Below are positions 42,971-52,904 of a stretch of DNA of 64,000 nucleotides, in pieces. The position numbers and the translations under genes were made by a program. The stretch's first letter is position 1. Each line of letters opens with the position of its first letter. The notes beneath the pieces are model-generated. The model saw only the letters and a program-made list of their open reading frames with translations. It searched no databases and was not told the origin of the DNA. The stretch lies in the NCBI RefSeq assembly GCF_036884655.1, contig NC_088355.1:21764001-21828000 (forward strand). Direction: 5' to 3'. The stretch comes from Musa acuminata AAA Group (lineage: Eukaryota > Streptophyta > Magnoliopsida > Zingiberales > Musaceae).

Positions 42971-43440
42971 TCAGCCTTGTCCTCGAGGCTGATGATTCGT
43001 GAATTCTAGGAATTTGATCTTCAAGTCGTCATAGTTCTCCCAAGTGGCATCTTCTATTGGTAGGTTCGCCCACTGTATTGACACTTCATTAGTGGGTTGT
43101 CGTCGTCGAGTCACGATCCGTCGATCAATAATGGCACTTGGCTGGGTCTGGAGTTCTCTTTGGGTAGTCATATTTGGTGGGTTGCTTTGGGTTGTCTCCA
43201 AGCACCTGTTTAAAACTTCCGGCTGGCTGTTGGTTTGTGGGTGATATGTCGTACTCCTTTTCAATTTAGTACCCTGCATATGGTGGAATAACTTTATCCA
43301 AAATCTGCTCTTGAAAATGCAAGTAGAATTTATCACAAGCACAATGCATCCCTTATAGCATAATTCTTTTAAGTCCCGATTGTAATGAGCCACAGAGCTT
43401 GGTGCTTCCTCTAATTTTTTTTATATCTTACTGATCTCCG
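42971..43440 (-). pseudogene. Gypsy 1 integrase remnant with chromodomain-like tail
   Basis: Minus-strand text jumps between integrase blocks: [16 protein letters not shown], a [14 protein letters not shown] block, [19 protein letters not shown] (including the catalytic Glu), and then directly [21 protein letters not shown], followed by [16 protein letters not shown], a chromodomain-like C-terminus. Most of the core and the zinc-binding domain are deleted. The tail matches that of gypsy 2 at 51882-52184. Confidence 0.78.
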
Positions 43441-43469
43441 AATCTTCCTACCATTCCATCTTAATATCC

Positions 43470-44759
43470 TCAAGGAAGTCGCCATTTTTGCTGCTCGGGG
43501 GAAGATATCTTCTGCTCCAAGAGATATTTTAGGCTTTCATGGTCGGTCTTGATTTGAAAGTATCGCCTGATCAAGTACGATCTCCACCTCGTTGCTGCAT
43601 GCACAATGGCGAGCATCTCCTTATCATATGTTAACATGTTTTGATAGGAGGGAGACAATGTCTTGCTAATGTATGTGAGTGGTCGACCATCTTGCATGAG
43701 AACGTCTCCCATTCTGTCTCCCGATGCATCAGTCTTAATGATGAATGGTCGATTGAAAACTGGTAGCGCTAGCACCGACGTCGTCATTATGGCTGCCTTA
43801 AGTTTGTCGAAGGCAGTGGAGGCTCTGTCCGACCATTGGAAGACATCTTTTTCTAGTAAGGAAGTAAGTGGTGCACTGATCTTTCCATAGTTTTTCATGA
43901 ACTTATGGTAGTAGCCTGTTAAACCCAAAAAGCCATGTAGCAATTTTATGTTCCTTGAGGTAGGCCAGTTTTGCATTGCTTCAATTTTGAAGGGGTCTAC
44001 CGTCACACCTTCCTCTGATATGATATGCCCAAGATATTTCACCTTTTGTTGAAGAAAGTAAAAATTCGTAGGGGCCGTTATGTGTTCGAAAGACGGTTTT
44101 CGGTATGACTTCTTCATACACTCATATTTGATAATATCCGGATCGAAGGTCCGGCTTTGTGAAGATTTGTGCTCCCTTTCATCTAGCAATTCATCTGCTA
44201 TTGGAATAAGGTATTTGTTCTTGATGGTTATGCCATTGAGAGCTCGGTAATCAATGCATATTCACCATGTTCCGTCCTTCTTGTGTACAAGTAGCACCGG
44301 TGAAAAGTAGAGGTTGCAACTTGGCCGAATAACTCCTATTTCAAGCATCTCTTTTAAAATCCTTTCTATTTCATCATTCTGGAGATGTGGATACCAATAT
44401 GGCTGAGTATTTGCTGGAGATTTGATTGGAAAAATCATTATACAATGATCATGCCGATGAGTAAGAGGTAGGTTGTGCGGCTCATCAAATATATCTGAAA
44501 ATTCAGCAAGCAAAGGAAATATGTTTGGATCTTCAAATTCTATTGGCTCTCCTTTAATTTGCTGCTCAAGTTGTACCAAAAAGCCTCTGCATGCTTTATG
44601 CAAAACCATCTCCATTTGTTGTGTGCAAATCATCGTTACGTCGCCCTCACGTTTCCCATGTAGTATCACCTGTTTCTCCTTACTGTAAAATTTTATAAAT
44701 AGTTGCATAAAATTCCAAGAAATATCACCTAATGTCATCAACCATTTAATTATAAACAT
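43470..44759 (-). pseudogene. Gypsy 1 RT-RNase H pseudogene lacking the RT catalytic core
   Basis: RT begins normally (PANTQPYWYPHLQNDEIERI, GVIRPSCNLYFSPVLLVHKKDG, CIDYRALNGITIKNKYLIP). After ADELLDE the text changes to an unrelated stretch of about 35 residues (near 44185-44080) and resumes at FLQQKVKYLGHIISEEGV. The palm blocks with the catalytic Asp residues (FSKLDL and DDIL types) are gone. RNase H follows and looks complete (IKTDASGDRMGDVLMQDG, TYDKEMLAIVHA, FQIKTDHESLKYLL). An in-frame TGA after KKDGTW fits a former CGA. This copy could not have made active RT. Confidence 0.85.
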
Positions 44760-44930
44760 GGCCTTATGATCCTCAAGAGGGAGAAGGAAGAAATCTGCAA
44801 TTATCTCTTGGTCCTACAGCAATAGTTTCTCCTGCGGGCGCTTACGATCACAATTCAAAATCCGTCCGTCGACGACCTTAACGTCAAACCTACTGCAATT
44901 CTCAATAGGTAAGGCCATCTGGATTGTAAC

Positions 44931-46025
44931 CTAACTATTTATAAAGTTATTAGAACTGCCCGTGTCGATGAGAACAGTGATCGGTTGTTGTTTGAGAAGG
45001 CCTCCAACTTTCATCGTTTCCGGGTTTGAGTAGCCGGCTAGTGCATGTACCGTAACTTCAGTCGGTTGTGGCTCTTCTTCTGTATCTTCTTCTTCATGTT
45101 CAAGGCTCTCTTCTGGATGTTCAATGACCTCTTCTTCTATTGGTTCAATCATAAGAAGTCTCCCTTTACTACAGCGATGCTCACGGCTCTACGGCTCGTC
45201 ACAATGCCAACATAACCCCTTCGCATATCGCTCCCGAAGCTCTTCTCTTGTTAACCTCTTTGGTGTAGGGACTTGGTCAATAGTAGGAGGGGCTGAGGGC
45301 TTCAATATTACTGGTTGAGGAGAGACCCTAGTCCTCCGAGCTTCATGGTTCAATTGCTCCTCTTGACGTCATGCGAAAGAGATGGCTGCCATAAGCGTAT
45401 ACGGTTGTCGCGCTTTAGCTTCTCTTCGGATCTTCGGCTTCAAGCCCTCAATGAAGGTCCTCAATAGCTATTTTTGAGACCAATCATGAGTTTGATTAGA
45501 TAACCTTTCAAACCTGATTTGGTACTCCTGAATGGTGGAAGTTTGTCGGATCTTTGCTAGTTGTCCATCAATATTCTCGTAATCGGTTGGTCTGAAGCGG
45601 ATCAGCAGTCCTTCTTTGAATTATTGCCATGAAAGGACTCTATAAGTATGTTCAAACCAGTCAAACCACTGTATAGCATCCTCTTCAAGATGTATAGCTG
45701 CAATTTTCACCATAGATACATCCGTGGTTTTGTGGTACCGAAAATATCGCTCTGTTCGCGAGATCCAACCAATCGGGTCTCCTTCTTCCCATCTAGGAAA
45801 GTCCACTCTCATGCATGGATAGTTGGGGTCAGTCATATAGCCTCCCCTCCCTTGGAAGTCATCTTTTCGGGCTTGGTGTGATTGGGCAAAGCTCTCTCCT
45901 TGATATGATTTCTTCGGGTTTAGTGGTCGGCCCAATCTGAGTTCGGTAAAGAGCATCCGAATCTTATCCTCCATTCGTGCCTCCATGGCTTCGAATTTAG
46001 CATTGATTGCCTCGTTAGATGCCAT
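44931..46025 (-). pseudogene. gag: Gypsy 1 gag-protease pseudogene
   Basis: I take the ATG at 46025 (MASNEAINAKFEAMEARMEDK) as the start. The frame stays open upstream to 46352, but that stretch has no gag features. The domain with YPCMRVDFPRWEEGDPIGW to AIHLEEDAIQWFDWFE is a gypsy gag, continued after a TAA (about 45618-45620) by IRFERLSNQTHDW. A knuckle-like CWHCDE...HRC lies near 45190-45220. An acidic Glu-rich linker (45150-45060) leads to the protease with LIDTGSSNNFI (about 44960). The aspartic protease motif DTG is intact. Several stops separate the pieces. Confidence 0.82.
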
Positions 46026-47352
46026 AGTATATGCTCCCAAATCTATGATGTTAAGATCTCTCTTTTGTTGTTGGGTTAAGGGCATGTATAGGTTGAGAGA
46101 AGTGGTGGTTGAAAGGGTTGGTGGATTGGTGGATGTAGGCTGCGGTTTATGCTTGTTTTGTAGCTGTTTTGGGTGCAGTTTGAGGGTGTAGTTTGGCAAA
46201 GTTTTAGGGTTATGAATGAAAGTTTTGGATCTATGGTAGATGGTAGCAAAGGTTTGACAGAAATCCGTGGGAGTTGCAGCAAGTATGTGCTGTCTTGTAA
46301 GAGTAGATTTATCGTCGAAGAAACAACGGTTTCTCGACGTAATTTCCACCAAAAACTTGAGAGAATTGAGGAGGGAATTGATAGCAAAATCACAGTTTAT
46401 ATGACAGCAAGGATATCTAATTTAATGAAGAAAATTTCGGCAGTATAACAGCAAGGAAATTAGTGGAAGTTACAATTGCAGAATTCTTGTCGAAAAATTT
46501 CAGCGGGTTACGACGAAAATTTGCAGCAACATAAAATCATTTTTAGAGATGAATTTTCTTAATAGATCAATCTTAAATGGAATCTAAGATGATCTATGAA
46601 GTGTATACAAAATTTCATTCAAAAAAGATTGCAAATAGATGGGTTAAGGCAACAATAAGCGGCTGAAATTTTCTGCAGCATAGATTTTTAGATATAGAAG
46701 ATTTGACGTAAAAGATCAGTGGTTTATATTGAGAATTTTTTGATGAAACCAAAGGGAAATACACTGTTAGGAAGTGTCAAAGCTATCATAAAAATTTCGT
46801 AGAGATTTGGATAGAAACAATATAGTATCAAGATCAAACAATCAGTGATATGCGGCTTAAATTTTACAGTGCAGATTTTCAAGTATAGCAGATTAGACGT
46901 AAAAGATCAATGGTTTATTTTGAGAATTTTTTGAAAAAACCAAAGGAAAATCTGCTGTTAGGAAGTGTCAAAGATGTCATAAAAATTTCATAGAAATTTG
47001 GATAGAGAAAGCACAGTAGCAAGATCAAACAGATGGTGCTATGCGGTTGGAATTCTGCAATGTATCTTTCGTCGTAGAGATGAAAACTTTGTGACGAAAG
47101 GTTTATGCAGCAGTATAGGAACAATTTTTTTTTTTTTTTTGGATTTTTGAATACGGATAACTAAATTGCAGCAGTAGTAAGGTAGGAAACCAGAACCTGT
47201 TGCAATTCACGGGGAGATCAAAGGATGATCTGCGGTGGTGGAGATGACGACAGAATTTGGTGACGATCTTTTAAGCAATTGTGTGAATTGCTTTGAGCGG
47301 TTGTGGAGGGTTGATGGATGGCTGTGGAAGGGCAGCGAGATGCCAAGAACGC
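46026..47352 (-). repeat. Gypsy 1 5' leader with about 190 bp tandem duplication
   Basis: The leader between primer-binding site and gag is A/T-rich on this strand. Two adjacent blocks, near 46690-46880 and 46881-47065, share gacgtaaaagatca, ttgagaattttttga, ggaagtgtcaaag and catagaaatttggatag, offset by 191 bp. No open frame with homology is seen. A run of 18 T is near 47130-47150. Confidence 0.7.
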
Positions 47353-47353
47353 T

Positions 47354-47365
47354 GCTCTGATACCA
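47354..47365 (-). other. Primer-binding site of gypsy 1
   Basis: The minus strand reads TGGTATCAGAGC (initiator tRNA-Met complement), two bases from the 5' LTR end TGACA. Confidence 0.9.
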
Positions 47366-47367
47366 GG

Positions 47368-47763
47368 TGTCAGAACCCTTGCATATTCTAAACTTGGGGT
47401 TGATCTCTTTAGGGGATCGGCCTACTTGGAACTCTATAGGGGTTCCTCCCTCTAAGTTGCTGCTCAAAGGCTGCAGAAAAGATTCATCTATTGCTTATCA
47501 AAAGAGAAGGAATACATGGCTATTTATAGGGCTTCTAAACCCTAACTCCTAATATGACTCCTACTCAAGACTCCTATTCCCTTACAACTCCTAATTCTTC
47601 TCTAAGAAAAAACCTCCTACATGAATGCCCCTCTAAATTTGGACTCTCCTAGCTAGAGTCCTAACAGAATGTCCCTCTCAATTAGAACTCTCCTAGCTAG
47701 AGTCCTAACAGTTTTACATGAATGTCCCTCTCAATTAGGACTCTCCAAGCTAGAGTCCTAACA
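47368..47763 (-). repeat. 5' LTR of gypsy 1
   Basis: It ends gggttctgaca and starts TGTTAGGACTCTAGC on the minus strand, 396 bp. It is about 40 bp shorter than the 3' LTR, because one cluster of tcctaataggactcctac repeats is reduced. It contains the same internal duplication of the agctagagtcctaaca word. Confidence 0.9.
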
Positions 47764-48850
47764 GAGAGGTGGCAGCAGCTAGGGCTGCAGCACCTCTGTT
47801 TCCTGCAGGTGGAAACAGAGGAGAGGTGTGGGGCGTTCGAAGAGGAGAAGAAGAAGAAGAGTAAGAGAAGAAGAAGAGGTTGTGATACCTCTGTTTCCTG
47901 CAGAGGAAACAGAGGAGAGGGTGTGTGTGACGCCGGGGAGGTGGAGGAAGAAGAAGAGGAGAAGAAGAGAAGGGAAAGGAGGAGCTGCAGCTGTGGCGGT
48001 GGCAGCTGCAGCTGGAAGAGAAGGAGAAGAAGAGAAGGTGAGGAAGAAGAGAAGAAGAAGAAAGGAAGGAGAAGGAAGAAGGAGAAGAAAAGGGAAAAGA
48101 GAGGGAAGAGGGAGAGGAGCGAGAGGTGGCAGCAGCTAGGGCTGCAACACCTCTGTTTCCTGCAGGTGGAAATAGAGGAGAGGTGTGGGGTGTTCGAAGA
48201 GGAGAAGAAGAAGAAGAGGAAGAGAAGAAGAAGAGGAAGCAGGAGAAGAGGTTGTGATACCTCTGTTTCCTGCAGAGGGAACAGAGGAGAGGGTGTGTGT
48301 GATGCCGGGGAGGAGGAGGGAAGAAGAAGAGGAGAAGAAGAAGAGAAGGGAAAGAAGCAGCTACGGCTGCGGTTGTGGCAGCTGCAGTTGTGGCTGGGAA
48401 AGAAGAGAAGGAAAGGAAGAAGAAGAGAAAGGAAGGGAGAGGAAGAAGAGAGGAAGAGGAGAAGGGGTGGCAGCTGCGGTAGTGGCAGCTACAGCTGGAA
48501 GAGAAGGAGAGGAAATAGAGCAGGGGAGGAAGAAGAGGCTGCGGTTGTGGTGGCCGCGACTGCGACTGCAGCTGCGATAGCTGCGGCAGCGGTGGTGGCT
48601 GCAGTAGCTACTTTTGGGAAAGAGAAAGAAAGGAAAAGGAAAAAAAAAGGGGCTGTGGCTGTGATTGTGGTTGCGGTGGTGGCGGCTGCATCTATGACAG
48701 TTGTGTTTGGGAGAGAAAGAGTAGGAATGAGAGAAGGAAGGAAGGAAATAGTGCAGTGGAAGGGGCTGCGGTTGTGACCACAGCTGCGGTCATGGCTACG
48801 ACTATGGTAGTGGCAGCGGCGATGGCTGCAACAGTTGTGTTTGAAAAAGA
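47764..48850. repeat. Purine-rich tract with 357 bp tandem duplication and hairpins
   Basis: Unit 1 starts gagaggtggcagcagctaggg at 47764 and unit 2 starts with the same words at 48121. Both contain two cctctgtttcctgcagg...ggaaacagagg hairpins, separated by gaagaagaggagaag text. The rest is gaa/gga-rich with gcggctgcag stretches. The 351-codon plus frame here is Glu/Lys/Arg-rich low-complexity translation and not a gene. Confidence 0.8.
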
Positions 48851-50419
48851 AAACGGAGGAATAAGAGTAAGAGAGAATAGGTGACTGTGCCTCTATGTTC
48901 TGCATGAGCTGCAGTTGTGGAGGAAAAAGAGAAGACATATGTAGAAAACGAAACAGGGATAGGACACGGAGGAAAAGTAGAAGGATTTGGGCTGACACCT
49001 TCTTTGGATCTTCGGATCAAAATCTTTAAAGGGCAAGTATTCTAACCCTTTCTATTGCAAGCTTTCTAATCTTTTCTCTTGCAAGTGTTCCGATCCTTCC
49101 TATTGTAAGCTTTCTAATCTTTACTATTGCAAGTGTCCTGATCTTTCCTTACTATAATTTTATCTCTACATTTGCTTTGAATATGAGGAACTTTAAATTG
49201 TTCTAGCCTTGCATTTGATATATCTCCTATTTAGACGTAACGATTCGAATCTGTGCAACTTCTGAGATTCTGACCTTTTGATACCGAGCTGCCTATAAGT
49301 CTTTGTTGGAAACTCTAATTTGTTCAGAACTAATTTCATTGGAAAATAGACTAGTAGATCTTTCTTTTGATATATGGATAGAAAGATTTGGAATCCAAAC
49401 ACCTGTCTAGTTATCTGTTGAATCTGACATTATGAATTCTGCCAAACAGAGATTTTGTTCTACGACCCTTGTTTATCAAATTATTTGTAACTCTCTCTGT
49501 TGGACAGTTCAATTCATATGAAGCTTGTTTTATCAGGAAGTAGATTGAAATATCTTTCCAATGATATATTTCTGAGTAAATTAGAGCACGATTGATAGTT
49601 TGAATCATTTGTTCAATGTGCCTCTTGAATTCTGCCAGAAATCGAGCTTTGGTCGATTTCGCATATTCTGGTTTCATTCCTTTGGAAGTTGATATCCTTT
49701 AGCTTTCTTATTCAATTGAGCTTTATATTACTGCTTTGAATTCTTGTATGCTCTTGTCCTTCAAATTATTTACATTCTTGAAAACTATTGTGTAACGTTT
49801 ATGCTATATCGTATTGACTCATATAGGCACATGTATATCCCATTGTTTCGTATTTGCTTTCGATATGTGCCTATTCCAGTTTCATTCCTTTGGACATTGA
49901 ATTCATATAACCTTTTTATTTGAATTGAGTTATATATGATTGCTTGGAATCCGTGTATACTCTTGCTTTTATTTCATTCCAAATCTGAATACATTTGTGA
50001 AAGATTGTTGCTTGCATCGTATTTGACTCGTAAAGGCACATGTACGTTTGTTGTTCCGTGTGTGCTTCCGATATATGCTATTTATTGTTCATACTGCCCT
50101 TTTGTACTCTGGTGTTTGTGGGATTTGTGAACCTTTGCCAGAAATGGTAAAGGGAGTTATGCATAGAGCCTGCGATGCTCTACCGGCCCCCTCTAACTTC
50201 ACCTAGACGTGGGTGGATGGAGCTCCCACACGTGGGAGACTTCTGTCTGGTGGTCATTCAGAAATGAATGAATCACATTCTGTCTGTGGTCCACTACACC
50301 TTCTGTATGTTTGATATGATATCCAAAGCTTTGGTTATGTGTTTCTATACATGCTTTAGATATGAATGATATGAATGCAACGTCAAATACAACGTTTGAG
50401 CTTCTGTTTGGTATTTATT

Positions 50420-51160
50420 ATTGATATGTTCCGAAATGTTTCATTTGTTATTGATATGCTCCGAAACATTTCATACCCCATTGATATGCTCCGAAATATT
50501 TCATCTGTTATTGTTACGCTTCGAAATGTTCCATGTCATTGATATACTCCGGAACATTTCATACGACATTGATATGCTCCGAAATGCTTCATCTGCTATT
50601 GTCTCAAATTATTGTTCACAATACCCTTTTGTACTCTAGTGTTTGTGGGATTATTTGGACTTTTGCTAGAAATGGTAAAGGGTATGTGCTTAGAGCCTAC
50701 GATGCTCTAGATTATGTTTTGTGGTCATTCAGAAATAGATGGACCATATTATGTTTGGAATCCTACTTCACCTTCTATCTATTTCATCTGTTATTGTTAT
50801 GCTTTGAAATGTTCCATATGTCATTGATATGCTCCAGAACATTTCATATGCTATTGATATGCTTCAATTACTCTATGGTCCATTTGATATGAACTGATAT
50901 GTTCTGAAATATCCTAATTACCATTGATATGCTCCGAAACATCTCGTACGCTATTGATATGCTCCAATTACTCTGTGCTTCATTTGCTATGAACTGATAT
51001 GTTATGAAATGTCCTATTTGCCATTGATATGCTCCGGCACATCTCGTACGCTATTGATATGCTCCATTTGCTATGAACTGATATGTTCTGAATTGTCCTA
51101 TTTGCAATTGATATACTCCGGAACATCTCGTACACTGTTGATATACTCCAATTACTCTAT
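50420..51160 (+). repeat. About 30 bp tandem repeat array in the Tekay-like LTR
   Basis: Many degenerate units of the form ttgatatgctccgaaacatttcatatgcca occur, with an interposed copy of a unique LTR block (50590-50790). The unit length is 30 where the units are intact. It corresponds to 30790-31060 reversed. Confidence 0.8.
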
Positions 51161-51859
51161 GCTCCATTTGTTATGAAACAAATATGTTATGAATGAAATG
51201 ACATTTGCGATTCTGTATCTAATAAGATGATATCCTTGAATCTCTTGGAATCTATCTTGCATTGTGATATCTTGTTTGTTTGAATTGTCCCTTCTCGTGC
51301 TAGATATGCTTTGTCACTTGCTGAGCTGTTTTTAGCTCGCTCCGTTGTTATATAAATCTTTCATGTCAGCTTGTCACTCTTTGAGATGTTTGAATTGGGC
51401 TGAGGCAGTGGAGAGCTATTCAGAATTATGGACAACTCTTGTTGGTTATTATGTTATTGCTGTATAAGCATATTTTGTATGTAATGAAATGTTATCGATG
51501 AATCGAAATGAATATACTATGTAAAAGTGTTAGGAGATCTCTCTTATTTGGAATTTCGGAATGTTAAGTCTAGTTTATGATGATATAAACTTGTGGTGAA
51601 TAGTTGGAGTTCTGATTGTATAATTTATTTAGCTTGTGGATTTATAAATGTTGTTCTTGTTTGTCAAGTTGGTTTGGGTTGCCATAAATGTGAATTATCG
51701 AGTGATGTGATATATGATTATAAACTGCACAGGTTTTATAGATGTGAATTTGAAAGAATGTTTTCAGTGTCCTCAAATGTTAGTTTGGATCCTGGATTGG
51801 TTTGTGATGAAAATTTTAAAAAAAAATCATCGATATTATTTGAGGGGCATGACACCTGC

Positions 51860-52904
51860 CCTCTTTAAATCAGCCTTGTCCTCAAGGCTGAGATTCCATG
51901 AACTCAGGGAACCGGGTCTTCAGCTCCTCATATGGTTCCCATGTGGCATCTTCAAGTGGTAACTTATTCCAATGCACTAATACTTCAGTAGAAGGACGTC
52001 GGCGACGCATCACGATCCTACGATCGAGGATGGCTTGTGGTTGAGCTTGAATAACTCCATCCTCAATGGTGTTGGGCAGTTGGATCTGGGGTGACTCGTG
52101 TTCTCCCAACTTGGGCTTCAAGCATGACACGTGGAAGACAGGGTGAATTTTGGCATCCTCAGGTAATTTAAGTCTATACGCCACTGCTCCAATACGCTCT
52201 GTGATATGATAGGGCCAAAAAAATCATGGAGATAGCTTCATGGAGGCTCGAGTGTTGATAGAGAGTTGCTTGTATGGTTGTAGGCGAAGATAAACCTAAT
52301 CTCCTACTGAAAATTCTCTTTCGCTTCGTCGTGTATCGGCTTGCTGCTTCATTCTGGCTTGAGCTGTAGAAAGATTATCTTTTAACAGTTATAGGAGTTT
52401 GTCCCTATCAATCAATTCTTGTTCAACCTGATCTACCTTGGCCGAGCCAATTACATACTTTGGAATCACAAGGGTCAGTCGACCATACAATGCTTCATAA
52501 GGGGCACATTTTGTAGATGAATGATATGTAGTATTATACCACCATTCGGCCCAGGGAAGCCATTTTGCCCACTCTTTTGGTCGGTCGCTAGCGAAACACC
52601 GAAGGTACATCTCTAAACACCTGTTTACCACCTCTTTTTGGTCGTTAGTTTGTGGATGATACACTGTGCTCATCTTGAGTTTGGTGCCTTGTAACTGGAA
52701 TAACTCGGTCCAAAATTTACTAGTGAAGATCCTATCATGATTACTTACAATGGACCTTGGCATCCCGTGCAGTTTACCAATATTTTCTATGAAAACTTGG
52801 GCAATACTAGCTGTAGTGTAGGGACTTCTCACAGCACAAAAATGAGAATATTTCGTAAGTCGATCAACCACCACGAGAATTATGCATTTACCTTTGGCAG
52901 GTGG
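51860..52904 (-). pseudogene. Gypsy 2 integrase and chromodomain-like tail
   Basis: In one minus-strand frame: ILVVVDRLTKYSHF, IVSNHDRIFTSKFWTELF, STVYHPQTNDQKEVVNRCLE, EWWYNTTYHSSTKCAPYEALYG (52904-52389), an interrupted linker, then HPVFHVSCLKPKLGEHE, ILDRRIVMRRRRPSTEVLVHW and KLPLEDATWEPYEELKTRFPEF (52184-51882). The catalytic block reads SNHD where SDRD is usual, so that Asp has become Asn. The right end is cut by the Tekay LTR at 52905. The left end is the polypurine region, split by the solo LTR. RT, gag and the 5' LTR are outside the window or displaced by the array. Confidence 0.85.

Larger units (their letters stand above)
42516..47763 (-). mobile_element. Gypsy element 1, complete ends, heavily deleted coding region
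   Basis: The 3' LTR is 42516-42953 and the 5' LTR is 47368-47763. The flanks AAGAG and GAGAG match the uninterrupted sequence ggagcgagaggtgg present at about 48115 in the same solo LTR, which provides the empty site and the five-base duplication. Gag, protease, parts of RT, RNase H, fragments of integrase and a chromodomain-like tail are recognised. It is the same family as gypsy 2 (41777 onward), so the family was active both before and after the solo LTR arrived. Confidence 0.9.
42140..51854 (+). repeat. Solo LTR of a Tekay-like element (plus strand), split by gypsy 1
   Basis: It starts TGTAATATCCCTCAC and ends ggggcatgaca. With the gypsy-1 insertion (42516-47763) and its duplication removed it is about 4.46 kb. 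The flanks CCCAC (42135-42139) and CCTGC (51855-51859) both derive from CCCGC, the bases seen at the same place in gypsy 1 (gacccgccctc), so they are a target duplication decayed at one CpG in two ways. It inserted between the 3' LTR and the integrase of gypsy 2. No internal region is present, hence a solo LTR. Confidence 0.85.

Noticed and set aside
47722..48777. Long Glu/Lys/Arg- and Ala-rich open frame (351 codons, plus strand)
   Set aside because: It is the translation of a purine-rich tract in an LTR; open frames appear on both strands and contain no domain.
50420..51160. 30 bp repeats that resemble a CRISPR array at first sight
   Set aside because: Units are contiguous without unique spacers and lie within a plant LTR; this is a tandem repeat.
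51850..51900. Reading the solo LTR at 42140-51854 as the minus-strand 3' LTR of gypsy 2, since its end abuts a polypurine tract
   Set aside because: The gypsy-2 LTR is present at 41777-42132 with the start of the same polypurine region, and the CCCAC/CCTGC duplication and plus-strand Tekay block order show a separate plus-strand insertion.
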